From assembly GCA_942159475.1 (NCBI GenBank), contig OW804097.1, positions 110,856,582 to 110,920,581 on the forward strand: a DNA stretch of 64,000 nucleotides, given 5' to 3'. Source of the stretch: Sthenelais limicola. Its lineage: Eukaryota > Annelida > Polychaeta > Phyllodocida > Sigalionidae. The notes beneath the pieces were generated by a model. The model saw nothing but the letters and a program-made list of their open reading frames with translations, was not told the DNA's origin and ran no database searches. This document shows, piece by piece, positions 1 through 11,578 of the stretch; within the stretch, counting starts at the first letter, position 1; every line of letters starts with the position of its first letter. The translations under genes were made by a program, and so were the position numbers.

Positions 1-103
1 GTTACTATGTTAAACTGTATTTTGAAGCTCATTTTTGTATTAAATTTGGGATATTTGAAAGGATTGGTGAAGGCGAATTGTACATTATCTGACGATCTGA
101 CCC
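1..103. mobile_element. TIR-A element, right part, cut by window edge
   Basis: This is the right half of a family-A element. It ends in the family terminus GACGATCTGACCC and carries the conserved block GGATTGGTGAAGGCGAATTG. The left half lies outside the window. Confidence 0.75.
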
Positions 104-659
104 ACGTAAACTGTTAATGAATAATTATCTCACTCTAACCCACAGGAGACCTTCATTTCCTGGTTTATCTACTCAGTACAATCCACAGGTCCCCTTCAAT
201 TTGCCACCGGAAATTATTTATCTGCTCAAGGATTAGTTGACCAATATGTTCTATTCTACTTCTATTCTAATGGAGAAGGTCATGTCGAGGTTAATCTTAT
301 GGAGTATACTGAAATCTTATAGTATCTTTGGTTACAGTAGCTATGGAGTCTCATCGTGTTTTTATTATATGTGCATTTCACTTGAAAGGTGACCTAAGGT
401 GGATGCAGTATAATATTTTTATCGTACGTAAAATTCGAAATTTTTGCTTTTAGCAAGCTTTATGATGATTCAAGACCAAAAACAAAGTTTTATATTTTTT
501 AGTATTAGTCAATGCTAGGGCCATATATGTATTAAATATTGAATGGAATGGAATGTTTATACAATTACTAGCACCTCCTTCCATTCCTTCTCTTTAATTA
601 TTCTTATTATTGACGACATACAGATATTCATCCCAGATAGTATTACGATAATCTGGAGC
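104..659. other. No gene or repeat recognised
   Basis: AT-rich unique sequence with no ORF of note and no copy of a family seen elsewhere in the window. It is probably intronic or intergenic. Confidence 0.5.
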
Positions 660-814
660 ATATGTGATATAAACATAAAATATAAACACTTCTTAGATGT
701 CCTTCATGTCTACCATCATTGAAATAGGCTTGATATCATCTTTTCAAATATGATTATATCTCAAAATCCATTGTTTGCGACTTGTGACTCATTTTTCTGT
801 AACACATCAAATGT
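660..814 (+). mobile_element. TIR-D fragment, right end
   Basis: This matches the right third of family D: the block around CTTCATGTCTACCATCATTG, then the terminus TTGCGACTTGTGACTC and AACACATCA. The AP-1-like heptamer TGACTCA is intact at about 785-791. The left part is missing. Confidence 0.7.
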
Positions 815-942
815 GTATCTTCCTTACTGAATACTCCAGCACATGGTATTCCTCGTTCTGCGTCTTGTTTACCCCGCTATAGCCTAGACCAGCATTTAGT
901 CCCTCAGCCTATCTCACTGAGCATATCGACCCGGGACCTCAC

Positions 943-1230
943 TAATGTGATGTGTTACAGGATAATGAGTCATGAGTCGCAAAATTGGTATTCTTCAAAG
1001 TGTTTCATCCACCAGATCTCTTTATAGGAATGTTCTCATTTTTCTGGTATCTAGCGCTTTAATTAAGTCGCCTGAATACTTGTTCCAAATTTCAAAACAG
1101 TGTATTAAACTTGTTCTTGCGTTTTTAAAAGATATTTTGAAGCTTTTTTCAAACATAAAAAGTCGAACTTAAAATATAGAAATACATTTTAGATTTCCTA
1201 GATGTTAACATGGTTGGATTGATTTTTTAG
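943..1230 (+). mobile_element. TIR-D fragment, left end
   Basis: This begins with the D terminus (GTGATGTGTTACAGGA, then TGAGTCA at 966-972) and continues through the block CAAATTTCAAAACAGTGTAT. The right end is missing. The D fragment at 660-814 lies just upstream in the same orientation. Confidence 0.7.
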
Positions 1231-1672
1231 ATTACCTTTTAGACACAAAAATCAAAGACGAACACAAGTCTACTATAATAACCCTGATACCCATGCATAC
1301 CAACCCGCATAACGTACCACATGGCGTCCCTTCACCAAGGCGACCCTGACGTCATTCATTCTGCTGTATCTGACGTCATTTGTTATGTGGTATCTGTGCA
1401 TGTCATCCGGGTCTTCCTGTCAGGTGGCACAGGAAGATTTGGCTGACCCTGATAACCATGGCGACCTCGCTGAACTAGATATTGGACTTGATGTCCTGGT
1501 TACAGGATAACCCAAGATGCTAGTAGTATAGAGAGCAGGGCCCAGGGGGCAGGCATCATTAGGCGGGAGGGGGATTATCCCCCATGAATGAAGGCAACAT
1601 TGGGTTTTCTTTCCTTTACATGAATTTTATCTTTATATTAAGGAAGGAATAGTCCACAACTTCCATTTGTAT
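1231..1672. other. Unique segment with a motif cluster
   Basis: No gene or repeat is recognised. The segment is somewhat richer in CpG than its surroundings and holds the CRE doublet and X-box-like site annotated separately. Confidence 0.4.
1347..1466. promoter_or_regulatory. Candidate cis-element: two CRE palindromes and an RFX X-box-like site
   Basis: Two exact TGACGTCA palindromes (CREB/ATF full sites) start at 1347 and 1371, 24 bp apart, in phase on the helix to within about three bases. At 1451-1466 lies GATAACCATGGCGACC, whose reverse complement resembles the RFX X-box GTNRCC-RGYAAC. No transcription start or ORF supports a promoter here. Function is inference from motif clustering only. 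Confidence 0.3.
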
Positions 1673-1805
1673 GCAGGCTAGGCACGGAACCTCCTTCGTT
1701 CTGCGTTAATGGCCTTTCCGACCCTGGAGTATGGGCATTTCGCGGTTTTCAACCAGAGGTTTCCCCTCAGTTTGGAGGGACTCTCTCAACTCTGAGCCTA
1801 GACTG
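1673..1805 (-). mobile_element. TIR-B element, 5'-truncated and diverged
   Basis: Reads in reverse orientation into the family-B terminus TCTGAGCCTAGACTG, preceded by CAGTTTGGAGGGACTCTCTC. The opposite terminus is degraded. Confidence 0.65.
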
Positions 1806-2457
1806 TATTTATCAGCCTATTAGCCTAGACTCTGTAGCATATGTGATGAGCGAGACAAAGTCTAATGAATATGAACAGTTACAGAACACATGTATTATTT
1901 TGGACACTAGATATGTCTGTTAATAGTTTAGAATCGGTGATGGTGTTTGATCTTTTACAATTGCCTGTAAACCAACATTTACTGTAAAGTAACAGAGAAT
2001 AGAAAGATATTAATTCGGGAAAGTTTAAAAGTACTTTACGCTAATTATTGTATGAACTTGCAGAAGTGAATACGATTGTCCTAACCAATTAGATTCGGAA
2101 ATGTTGGTTATATTTGAAATGTGAGAAACCGATACCATTGTAGGGAAGCGGTCTATAAGTCAATTACTTCTTGGCGTTCGTTCTCCTTCTAGTGGAAGGG
2201 AATGAAGGACAGAACGTCTATAATGTAACCTTATATTGCATAAAAGTCAGTCTCAGATGTAATCGAACACAACCTGTTTGTCATTGGTTCATAAGACTGA
2301 ATTCTGTGCATGCGCAGAGAAAGTGACCTTGACCTATGAACATGAACTCAAACTCAGCCAGAGGCGCTTTATGCATACACTGTATCGTTCGGTATATCTT
2401 TGCCGATTCAGTTCTTTCCCTCTTATACTTTCTACCTCAATATTTCTAAAGTGTATT
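1806..2457. other. No gene or repeat recognised
   Basis: AT-rich unique sequence. The short ORF ending near 2538 runs into a TIR-E copy and has no splice or start context, so it is not called. Confidence 0.5.
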
Positions 2458-2814
2458 TTAAAGTTACACCCTCAGGTAAAGTTGGTAAAAACCAAAATAT
2501 TTTCTATATTTTCTTTTATTCTTTTCCAACCCATCTAAAAGTCATTTGACCAAAATTGTCGGGGATTCTGTCAAGTTGTTTGTGTTACAGGGCTTCCAAA
2601 ACGTCCTTATTTGTATTTTGAGAACCCGCCTTAATCCATTCTTATTATGATTTCCCTTTTTATCGCTCACTGGCAGCTGTTTTGTCTCTACTTCAAATTG
2701 TTATATTCACATATAACAGCATAATATTGAAAAATTCAGTCCTATAAGTCATAATATGAGTAAATTTGGTATGATTTTGTCAGTCATAATAGCTGAGAAT
2801 GCAGCTTTAAATCA
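2458..2814 (+). mobile_element. TIR-E element, near full length
   Basis: About 357 bp. It starts TTAAAGTTACACCCTCAG and ends CTGAGAATGCAGCTTTAA, so the ends are imperfect inverted repeats. Internal landmarks shared with other copies are CTTTTCCAACCCATCTAAAA, TTATCGCTCACTGGCAG and GTCATAATATGAGTAA. It is a non-autonomous DNA transposon by structure and encodes no protein. Confidence 0.7.
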
Positions 2815-2832
2815 ACTAGTTAGATGTTAAAT

Positions 2833-3186
2833 TAATAGAGGATTTGCATATCTCACTGCGCATGTCTAGTACAGTGCATACTGGGATCGATTCAGTTCAA
2901 TTCTGAAATACAAATATTTAGCAACATTTTTATTGAAAGCTGTAAATATGTTTTCACCAATATTATTGCCTGTGTAAATGATCTATAAAAACCAAATGCA
3001 TGATGGGAAAGCTGAGGTCTTGCTTTCTGGAAATATGTAAAACACATGGCTATTTACATGCGATCAGTGTTAAATCTTCCATGCATATTCCATAACATGT
3101 TTTCTATAGCTTTTACACGACATATTGACTCCCATAATTCCATGCGAATCGGGGTTCAAGATGGCGGACATGCAAGTCCCCCATTG
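2833..3186 (+). mobile_element. TIR-C element, full length
   Basis: About 354 bp between AATAGAGGATTTGCAT and ATGCAAGTCCCCCATT, which are inverted terminal repeats. Conserved interior blocks are ATATTTAGCAACATTTTTAT, CCAAATGCATGATGGGAAAG and CCATAATTCCATGCGAAT. It sits directly after the TIR-E copy. Confidence 0.75.
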
Positions 3187-3684
3187 CGTCCACTAATTTA
3201 CAGCAATATTGATATTCAATGAGGTGGCTACCATTCCTCCTATTTGGAAAGTATTCGAGGGATTTTCTGCACTATTCCCAAGCCAGAATGCAGGACCAAA
3301 GGAGGTTTAATTTGCGAAAATCCAATATCGCACATGCCAAAACTGTTGCTTGTGAATATACTGCTTAGAATCACTTGGCCCAGGTGGTGATATGAATACT
3401 CCCCGCAAACGCTCTCTATTTGTGTATAAAAACTTGGATTTGTATTCGACCCCTGTGAACATTGCATTAGATTGAGATGGCCAACTATATAGTCAGGGTG
3501 AGAGTAATGCGTAGTTGTGGTTCTTAAAACCAGTATAGGAAAGATAGTTGAGGATGTAAATAACTGTTGAAGGGGCATACTTGGATTAAAAGAAGTTCAT
3601 GCTACAAAAACAGTTAAGCATCCCCAAAAATGAATACATTCCCACAAATACATCTTGTGAGTAAAACACTGGAAAAAAAACAAC
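3187..3684. other. No gene recognised
   Basis: A 112-codon minus-strand ORF (3240-3578) crosses this stretch. It has no convincing splice sites, domain or repeat match, so it is not called as a gene. Confidence 0.45.
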
Positions 3685-3728
3685 TTTGCGACTTGTGGCT
3701 CATTTTTCTGCAACACATATCACATATA
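3685..3728 (+). mobile_element. TIR-D terminus fragment
   Basis: A solitary right terminus of family D: TTGCGACTTGTGGCTCATTT followed by a degraded AACACATCACATAT. Its AP-1 heptamer is mutated. Confidence 0.55.
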
Positions 3729-3736
3729 TTATATAT

Positions 3737-3934
3737 ACACTATTCTCAGAATGTGCTTAATTAGACTGAAAGATTATAATAAGTAGAAACATCTGAGTAT
3801 ATTTGGTATTGCGTTTATTTAGGATATCCTTTTGGTTACCTTGAATTGTATTTTGAACCTAATTTGCGTCTTAGATTTGGGTTATTTGAGTGGATTTGTA
3901 AAGGGAATTTGTACATTATCAGGCGACCTGCCCC
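3737..3934. mobile_element. TIR-A element, left terminus lost
   Basis: Shares the TIR-A series TTAATTAGACTGAAA, TATATTTGGTATTGCG, TTGAATTGTATTTTGAACCT and a diverged terminus ending GCCCC. Confidence 0.65.
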
Positions 3935-5883
3935 ATATATATGTAGAATTACCAGTCACTATTATTGTAAGTAATATATGTGATATTACATTTCAGCAGA
4001 CTCTGATCTGTTTGCTCTGTGTCACGTAAAGAAGTATATACTCTATACTCTTAACATACCCTATCAGTGTGTTTGCCTGGGGTTCCCCTTTAGCAGTGCT
4101 TTTAGCGTAGTGAGGAAAGTGGACCTTTTTAACATGTTCTCTCCTTAATACCATTTGACTTAGCCTACAGGTGCCAGACTCTGTTTTCCCCAGGGTTGTT
4201 CCAGAAATGCCTACTTATTCTCTTATTTATCTGTACATTCTTAGAAGAAATGGCTATAAAATGAGCACCTGGATGGCTATTCGCTGTCTGAAATCTCTCA
4301 ATTAATACCAGGAAGAGCATTCAGCTTCCCAGAGAGTATCATCAACTTTTATAGGAGGCCGTTATTTCTATAAAGAATTAATGTTGGGAAGAACAAGTTT
4401 AGTTTGGTTTTGAATATATTTATTCAGTAGTCAACTTTATATCATTTTCGGAAGTTATTCTCGGTCAATCCTGGTAGGGAAATTAATCTAGGTTATGGAT
4501 TCAAGTTATTTACCTGATAAAATAGTTGGCAATCTTCCTTATAATATCCTTAGTCCCTGAAATGTGTACGTATTAAAGATCGTATTGATTGTAACTATAT
4601 CATCATTGTATTGTATATATATACAAAGGGTATTTTTTGTAGTTTATATGTATTGTATATATCGGGGCAGAACGACAACCACAGCTTGTTGTGAGACAAT
4701 ATATGTTCTTTTTTTTTTTATTTTTTACAAAATCGAGTCTATTGCTGACGATATGACATGTTCCATGACAAATTACAATAAGCAACAATGATATTAGAGT
4801 ATGTTGGCAATATTTCCCAAATAAAATAGTTAAGAAAATAAATTCTAAGAACAATTATATAATTCTAATCCATCAGTATTGGGAAAAACAACTTCTTCCA
4901 ATTTTTCTGGCAACCTATAGTTTTCTCAGAAATAAATGTTAAAATTCTGATTCATCAGTGTGAGTTCATGTTGGGATTATATTTTAACATCGCACGACAT
5001 GAAATTCACTGTAGGGGGAAGACATTAAATAGGTGTTGAGCTCTATAGGTAGGATTCTGGAGTTAAGCCATGAAAGTAAACAAGTCGCCCCAGCAGGGCA
5101 GAGAAAAACATGTAAAACATGGAAAGTCATATTCTGGGGGGAAAAACTGGTTCTGGCATAGGCAGATTCTGGGCTGTGTTCCTTACTGACAGGTTCATGT
5201 AATATATATTATATATACATCATAATATCACATACACCTGGCAAGGAAAACTAACATTAAGTAAAGATAATCTTATTTCCCAAACAGTATCTTTCTTACA
5301 CCTTATGTATTTCAACCTCTACCTCATCTTCGCATGTTTATAGGTTTGACATAAATTACCCCAGCTGCTTAGACCAACCTAAATGTTGACCTTTTAAATG
5401 AGTATATTTTATTTTGATTGTCAATCTCTCTCCTGGTGTCCACTGCTGCTCCTAATTATCTGACTCTCAACTTATTTATTTCTGTTTTTGAACAGGATTT
5501 TATTCAGGAAGATTACATATGTTTGTGCTTTGAGCTCATTAAGTAGCTAGTATTGTTATTAAATATTTTTGCAAATGAGTAAAGATACAAATCTACTCAA
5601 TTGTAACCTGTCCTATCTTTCCACTACCTCTGCATCCAAAACATTCTGAACTTGGTCTATTGACATGAGTACGTGTCGGACCTTTCATTTCCGCAATACA
5701 AATTGTCTCTCTCTATATATAATAGATCTATGGCCCCTATTTCTTTCCCATTCCCTTTCCTTTGCAATGCTATTATATATGTATTGACATCGCTCTCCCA
5801 TCGGCCCAAACCATGTATTGGAGTTCTTTTCATTCTACATGCGACGATTCTCTTTATTTTTAGCCATTCCTTTCAATCGTATG
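3935..5883. other. Long unique stretch, nothing recognised
   Basis: About 1.9 kb of AT-rich sequence with TATA-rich runs near 4610-4660. The small ORFs are low complexity or lack coding character. It is probably intron or intergenic sequence. Confidence 0.5.
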
Positions 5884-6280
5884 TGGGTGAAGTCGTCAGA
5901 AAATGTACAATCCGGAGCTCTACACATATATAGACTATATACTACATTCTGCTAAACTGGGCTGAAAATGATGAATACTGAGTATAGTGGATATTACCTT
6001 CATACATTCATTCACAACATCGGTTATATTGAACTGTATTTGAAACCTCACTTTTGTCTTAAATGTGGGGTTATTTGGGAGGATTGGCGAAGGCAATTTT
6101 GTCAATATCCCAAATTTAAGACAATGATGAGGTGTATAATACAATTTAACATAACCAAACAGATTCTTTGAACCACGACAATATCAAATATACTCAGATA
6201 TACGTAGTATTGTCCATTTTCCAGTCTAATTTAGCAGAATTGTAGATCTGCCGATTGTACATTTTGTGTAGATCTGACCC
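5884..6280. mobile_element. Two TIR-A copies fused as an inverted dimer
   Basis: The first copy runs from GGGTGAAGTCGTCAGAAAAT to about 6101 (GGCGAAGGCAATTTT) and loses its right terminus. The second starts inside its own left arm at about 6104 (ATATCCCAAATTTAAGAC) and ends with GATCTGACCC at 6280. The two bodies face each other without the expected termini between them. Confidence 0.65.
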
Positions 6281-6630
6281 ATATACCCTTCCTATACCTT
6301 CCATCATACACCTTCTCCTCCCCCTTCTTCTCCTCCTCCTCTTCCTCCACCTAACCCTCTACCGTCATATCCCCTTTACAAAACTCCATGTTTACCCAAG
6401 TTACTCTACATCTAAGAGCTGCTAAGAACGTCTGAGCGTCTGAGATGGACGTCAGGCAGACGTTGTGTATAGATGCACGTCTGTAGCGGGATCAATGGCG
6501 GCTGTGTGGGCTTAACAAAGTTTACCCTAACGCCTGCAATAATACCTCTCCCACACTCTAAACATGTACTGCATTCTTACTGAATTCACCCCCAACATGT
6601 GTATTATAATCATAACTGTTACACTGCAAA
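6281..6630. other. Pyrimidine-rich unique stretch
   Basis: Holds a CTCCTCCTC-type pyrimidine run (about 6290-6362) and a patch with several CGTCTG/ACGTC repeats (about 6428-6484). No gene is seen. Confidence 0.4.
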
Positions 6631-7116
6631 ACATATGTGATGTGTCACAGGAAAATATTGATAATATTTGTAGTATTTCCACGAGAAGCCTTGCTCAGAA
6701 TGTTCTCATTCTTGGGGTGTTTAGCGCTGATGGTACCATGAATAGATGTACCAAATTTGAAGACTATGTATTGAATATATCTATGCATATCTATGCATAT
6801 CAGGGATACCTGGACGATCTACAAGTAAATAAACTACGGGTAGAAGGACCATTCCTTTTTAGTTCTACATACACCATAAACCAGGAATGTATTATTATGT
6901 TTTACTGAATAAAAGTTTGTAATACCAATATCTGAGGTTATCCTAAGGAGTATATTTAACTACTTTACTAGTGATAAGTACTTATTAGATAATAAGCCCT
7001 AATGTTTACCACCGTTGGAATCCGCTTGATCTCAGCTTTTCAGATATGATGGTATCTGAAAATCCTTTTTTGCGACTTATGACTCATTTTTTCTGCAGCA
7101 AATCATACGTTTGCAT
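6631..7116 (+). mobile_element. TIR-D element, near full length
   Basis: Runs from ACATATGTGATGTGTCACAG through CTTGCTCAGAATGTTCTC and CACCGTTGGAATCCG to the right terminus TTGCGACTTATGACTCAT. The 114-codon ORF inside (6564-6908) is the element read through and is not a gene. Confidence 0.75.
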
Positions 7117-7171
7117 TAATATTACCCCAACACTCAGTGATCATACTTTATACTTCATACATTCAAGGTAT

Positions 7172-7401
7172 GGGTCGGATGGTCAAAAATGTACAATTGT
7201 CAGGCCAACATATTTAGTTAATTCAGCTAGATAAGAAATGGTACATACAGATTATGTCTAAGTAGATCTGGTGTTGTGTTGATTAATAAAAACATTGTTG
7301 GGTTGTGTTCAAATGTATTCCGAACCTCATTTCTGTCTTAAATTTAGTTTATTCGAGAGGATTAATGAAGGCAAATCGTACATTTTCGGACGATCTGACC
7401 C
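7172..7401. mobile_element. TIR-A element, full length
   Basis: A 230-bp copy bounded by GGGTCGGATGGTCA and GGACGATCTGACCC. Both termini are present with a few substitutions. Confidence 0.8.
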
Positions 7402-7469
7402 GTATATGAAATCAGAAATTACAGTGCGTATCTATCATGTTTTAAATGTTGCTTTTTCTCTCATTGCAG

Positions 7470-7523
7470 GTGAGAAATCATTCATAAATTCTGGTAAAAC
7501 TAGCCGCAGTAGTCGAAATAAAG
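7470..7523 (+). CDS. Candidate small internal exon (54 bp), host gene of unknown identity
   Basis: A pyrimidine-rich acceptor (GCTTTTTCTCTCATTGCAG) ends at 7469, and a consensus donor (AAG followed by GTAAGG) begins at 7524. Between them one frame is open and encodes EKSFINSGKTSRSSRNK, with split glycine codons at both edges. The exon length is a multiple of three, so skipping would keep frame. The peptide is basic and serine-rich, without a recognisable domain. It lies just after a TIR-A copy in otherwise unique sequence. Because microexons arise by chance in long introns, transcript evidence would decide. The plus-strand orientation agrees with the other exon candidates at 38728 and 56641, but joining them is inference. 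Confidence 0.4.
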
Positions 7524-9321
7524 GTAAGGTGCCAAGACAGAAAATCCCTTCCACTTGATTGGATTTCTGTTTGGTTGTAAAGAATTTTATTTGGCCGATT
7601 TTCACAAATGTGATATGTCTCATCTCCAGTTTGAAAATAATGTACAGCTTTATAGTTTTTAACATATTATAACAATGCAAATCATTTTACCTCAACTTAG
7701 AAAATAACATTCTGTTAAATCAAGTCGTTACACAGAACACCAAGTCTTTAATTTATCAGATTGCATATGAAAAAACATTTTTTTGTTAATCGCAGAGGAA
7801 ATTGTCGAATATTCTTCAAATGGTATATGATCATATAAAAGAGAGGAATCTAAAATACAACTGACATTAAATGTTAAGCACCACTAAATATTCTTTCCCG
7901 TTGTGTTTACTGTTTTGGACATCACAAGCATGTACCCATTATTGTGGGCGTTCCACCAATTGTCTGTGTACCCTTACGTATTGATCCCTTGCTTTTTAAT
8001 TTTTGAAGAAAAAAAACTGATGGAAAACAAAGATTCAAAACATATTGGGGGTGGGGGTGGGGGGTGGGGGATGCAGGACACCCAATCACCCAATCACCCA
8101 ATTTCTATCCCTTTCTTTTCTCGAAATATACCTTTTAAAATATTGAATAAAAATGTTGGAAATGGATTATTACAACATCAAAGCAGAAATAAGAAGCATT
8201 AAGGCTGAATTAAAGCTACTTGTAGGAATTTATTACAATTAGAAGCAACATGTCGGTATTTTCATTACACCTTTCTCATTCATTAATAAAAAAGGGTTAT
8301 TGGGTGTAGTCTACTTGGGAACCCCAATTAGTCCACACCCATCCACCCCACACATCCCCCACCCCCAACTCCAAGTTACAAAAGGTACATTTCTTTACCT
8401 CTGACCCATAAACAATGGTACCTATCACAACAATAGTGCATACATTTTTTACTTGACTTCCCAACATTAGAATCTATTTTTCTTTTTTAAACAATGATAA
8501 GAGTGTAATGTAAAACCGATCGGTTGAAGTTAGAACACCCCCGTCTATTTAACTCAGGACTTTTCGTATTGAACCACTCGCCTGAGTAAAGTCTGGTTTC
8601 GGGATAGCCACATTTTCATGTCTGTGTTCGTGACTAACAGCTATGTACCTTTTAGAAGAAAATAGATCCTTCCCCAACGGAGAGAGAAATGTATTTAATT
8701 CTCCGAACGAAACGTCACGCAAATCATTTAAAATTCATCTATGAGAATTTGGAAATAGGTCTACTCATGGCGCATGTCAGGTAAAAAAAATGAACTTAAA
8801 AAACTGACAACTATTGGATAGGCTGGTTGCACTGAGACCAATTTGAAGACTTGTTCGTGCTCGACTGCATTAAGTCTATGGTTCTGCCAATAATCATCAT
8901 TTATAAATCATTTTAGATTCTTTTTTGAATACACAAAGTCGAAATAGTTTCACCCACTGGTGGTATGACTTTCACTAAAACTATATCAAGGCGCTTTCAA
9001 TTCCATCGATTGCCCCAATTTCAACAAACTAGGTTAGATATATCATATGTATGTGTACTAGGGTGAAAATGAACCGCAAATTGAAGTAGAGTAGCCAGCA
9101 ATTCATTTGCTAGAGTCTAAGGCCGTCATTGATGAACAATTGTTCAGCTAGGATATCTGAAAATGCTTATCCAAAGTTTCTGTTGTATTGCAAATGCACC
9201 ATGCTTATATTGAATTCAACTATTCATATTATATTGCGATAGATATCAAATACAATTTTAAGGTTAGTACATCTATTAAATTATGAATAAACCAGAGCAT
9301 CGGAGAACAAGTACTACCATT
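7524..9321. other. Unique stretch with a G-rich run
   Basis: No gene seen. GGGGGTGGGGGTGGGGGGTG at about 8047-8070 could form a G-quadruplex. The small ORF across it (7903-8202) is not convincing. Confidence 0.45.
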
Positions 9322-9500
9322 CAGTCATGCTCAGTTTTGGGAGAGTCCCTCTAAACTGAGGGAAAGCCTCTTGCACCAAACCAATTCTAATCCTTTTAGG
9401 ACGCCTACTCCCGGGCCGCAAAAACCATTAGCGCAGTAGGCGTCAAATCATTGACATGCCATTCTAATCTGATCTGATCTGAGAGGCTCAGAGCCTAGAC
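9322..9500 (+). mobile_element. TIR-B element, full length
   Basis: Begins CAGTCATGCTCAGTTTTGGG and ends GAGGCTCAGAGCCTAGACTG. The centre holds the paired block ACGCCTACTCCCGGG ... GCGCAGTAGGCGTC, which is itself an inverted repeat. Confidence 0.75.
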
Positions 9501-9560
9501 TGCATTGTGAGAATACCAATTCCTCAGCAGTTGTTTCCCCCATGATCCTTGGTATAAAGA

Positions 9561-9775
9561 GTCTAGGCCCAAAGATGAGAGAGTCCTTCAAACGGAGGAA
9601 AAGCCTCTCGCCTCAAACCCCAGAGGGCCATGACATAATTCCTTTATAAGACCGCAAAATGTCATTATAATCCCATTAGAACGCCTAATTCTAGGCCAGG
9701 ACACCGATTAGCAAAGTAGGCATCCAATCAGTGACATACCATTCTTATCTGATCTGAGGGTTTGGGCTTGGACTG
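9561..9775 (+). mobile_element. TIR-B2 variant element
   Basis: The B2 variant differs from B by GTCTAGGCCCAAAGATGAGA at the left, GGGTTTGGGCTTGGACTG at the right and an extra internal segment ending GACCGCAAAATGTCATTATA. It is about 30-40 bp longer than B. Confidence 0.75.
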
Positions 9776-10627
9776 TAAACCAACTCCTATTGATGCCTCC
9801 CCCTACAATTACCTCCTTGCCAATTCTCTTCCGGTCATGCGTGCTAATACTTGTTGGTATTGATCGGGACCATGTTCTTTACTTCCTGTCTCCATAACCC
9901 TGGGCGATAATAAGGCAAAGTGGCCATAACTTGTGGGAATACCACTAGGGGCGCATTAAAACGTAGGCCATAACGACCCGGAAGTGAAGTCAAAGGTCAC
10001 CTTGTCTGCACATGCGTGATCGCAAGAAGGAGAGCAGGCATTATGAGCGATGATGAGGGCATATTTGAGCACCTTGCTGAGTCATGGTTTCAAGCCGGCA
10101 AACCGAGGACTTCCTCTTCCTGTTGCGCACAATTCCTTCCAGAATGGCATTAAGGGTGATAAATGGGGCATACATACAGCCTCATGAGGACAGAGTGTTA
10201 GAAATACAGGGCCATACAACTACCTATTCTCTCCTTAAGTGACGAATAAATTGGACCTTTATAGAATATGTCCTAACTCAATAAGTGGCATTTATCCATA
10301 GGCATTATAAAACAGCCACAGTGATGAGAGAGCTTTCCTGGCGCCTGCTCCAACGAATATTTCTTCGGGGGAGAAGATTATTTGAATATTCATTCTTTGA
10401 TATGAAGTGTCTGCTCCCCTGGTTGGAAATAATCAATTCCATTCTGACCTCCCCCTGGAGAAACCTTCATCGCGTGAGTCTCATGCAAATCTCATTATCC
10501 TCGAGACTTGACGAGGTGTGTGTTTTAGTTTTCCGCCTTCTCCAATAATAATAAGGGTCTTCCTCTGGCAGTTCATCCGTAAATTGAGGGTGATTAGAGA
10601 AGGAGAATAAAACTAAGATCAGCCTTT
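9776..10627. other. Unique, slightly GC-richer stretch with motif cluster
   Basis: No ORF is supported. Around 9978-9999 an ETS-type site (CCGGAAGTG) is followed four bases later by TCAAAGGTCA, a nuclear-receptor half-site. Regulatory meaning is speculative. Confidence 0.3.
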
Positions 10628-10907
10628 CAATAGGGGATTTGCACATCTGACTGCGCATGTCTATTACAGTGGATGTTGGGATGGATTCAGCTTAAATCTG
10701 ACATACAAATATTTAGCAACATTTTTATCAAAAAATGCAAGGATCTTTTCACCATAACATAGTTTTTATGAATGAACCATGAAAGCCAAATGCATGATGA
10801 GAAAGATAATGTAGTCTTGCTTTATGGATACATGAAAGATATGATTATTTACATGTGATCACTGTTAAATATTCCATGCTGAACAGAACATGCTTTCTTC
10901 AGCTGCA
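10628..10907 (+). mobile_element. TIR-C element, right end missing
   Basis: Starts CAATAGGGGATTTGCACATC and follows the family to TTCCATGCTGAACAGAACAT, then departs from it before the right terminus. Confidence 0.7.
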
Positions 10908-11042
10908 GGCGTTGGATGGCTAACATGGCTGAACTACTAGTATCATCTGCTTTATCTCGTAAGCCTGTTTTGTTAGGCTTCGGGGCACTTTAATTCTGTA
11001 TTAAACCGAGGAAATTTGAAATTTGAGGAAGGGGCCGTAGGA

Positions 11043-11417
11043 CAATAGGGGACTTGCATGTGCCATTGCCCATGTCTGTTACAGTGCATCCTGGGATGGT
11101 GTAACATGGTCAAACAGTCTGTTGAAATTTGACATACAAATATTTAGCAACATTCTTATGATTGAAAGAATGTTTTCACCAATATCACAGTTTGTATAAA
11201 TGACTGATGAAAACCAAATGCATGATGGGAAAGATGGGGACTTCTGTTACATTATGGAAACATGCATAGCACATGGATATTTACATTACAACATTGAAAA
11301 TAAGTCCTTGGATGCTGAACATGACATGTTTTCTATAGATTTGATACTGTACCATTAGTCCCATAATTCCATGCGAATCCAGAGATTCAAAATTGCGGCT
11401 GTGCAAATCCCCTATTG
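11043..11417 (+). mobile_element. TIR-C element, full length
   Basis: About 375 bp between AATAGGGGACTTGCATG and GTGCAAATCCCCTATT. Flanking GAC on both sides suggests a 3-bp target duplication. Confidence 0.8.
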
Positions 11418-11578
11418 ACTGGAGAGACGAGCGACTGTCTAAGCTAGTACCCTTCAGCTTCTTTGTAATCTTAGGGAACAATTATAGCATGTTCCCGAGA
11501 TCATAGATCGTGTAGCACTACAAGAACCATGCTGGGATATTGGATTAAGGTGTGCTAGTTTTCTTGCAGGCAACATAT

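Noticed and set aside
6564..6908. A 114-codon plus-strand ORF
   Set aside because: It follows the TIR-D element and breaks in other copies.
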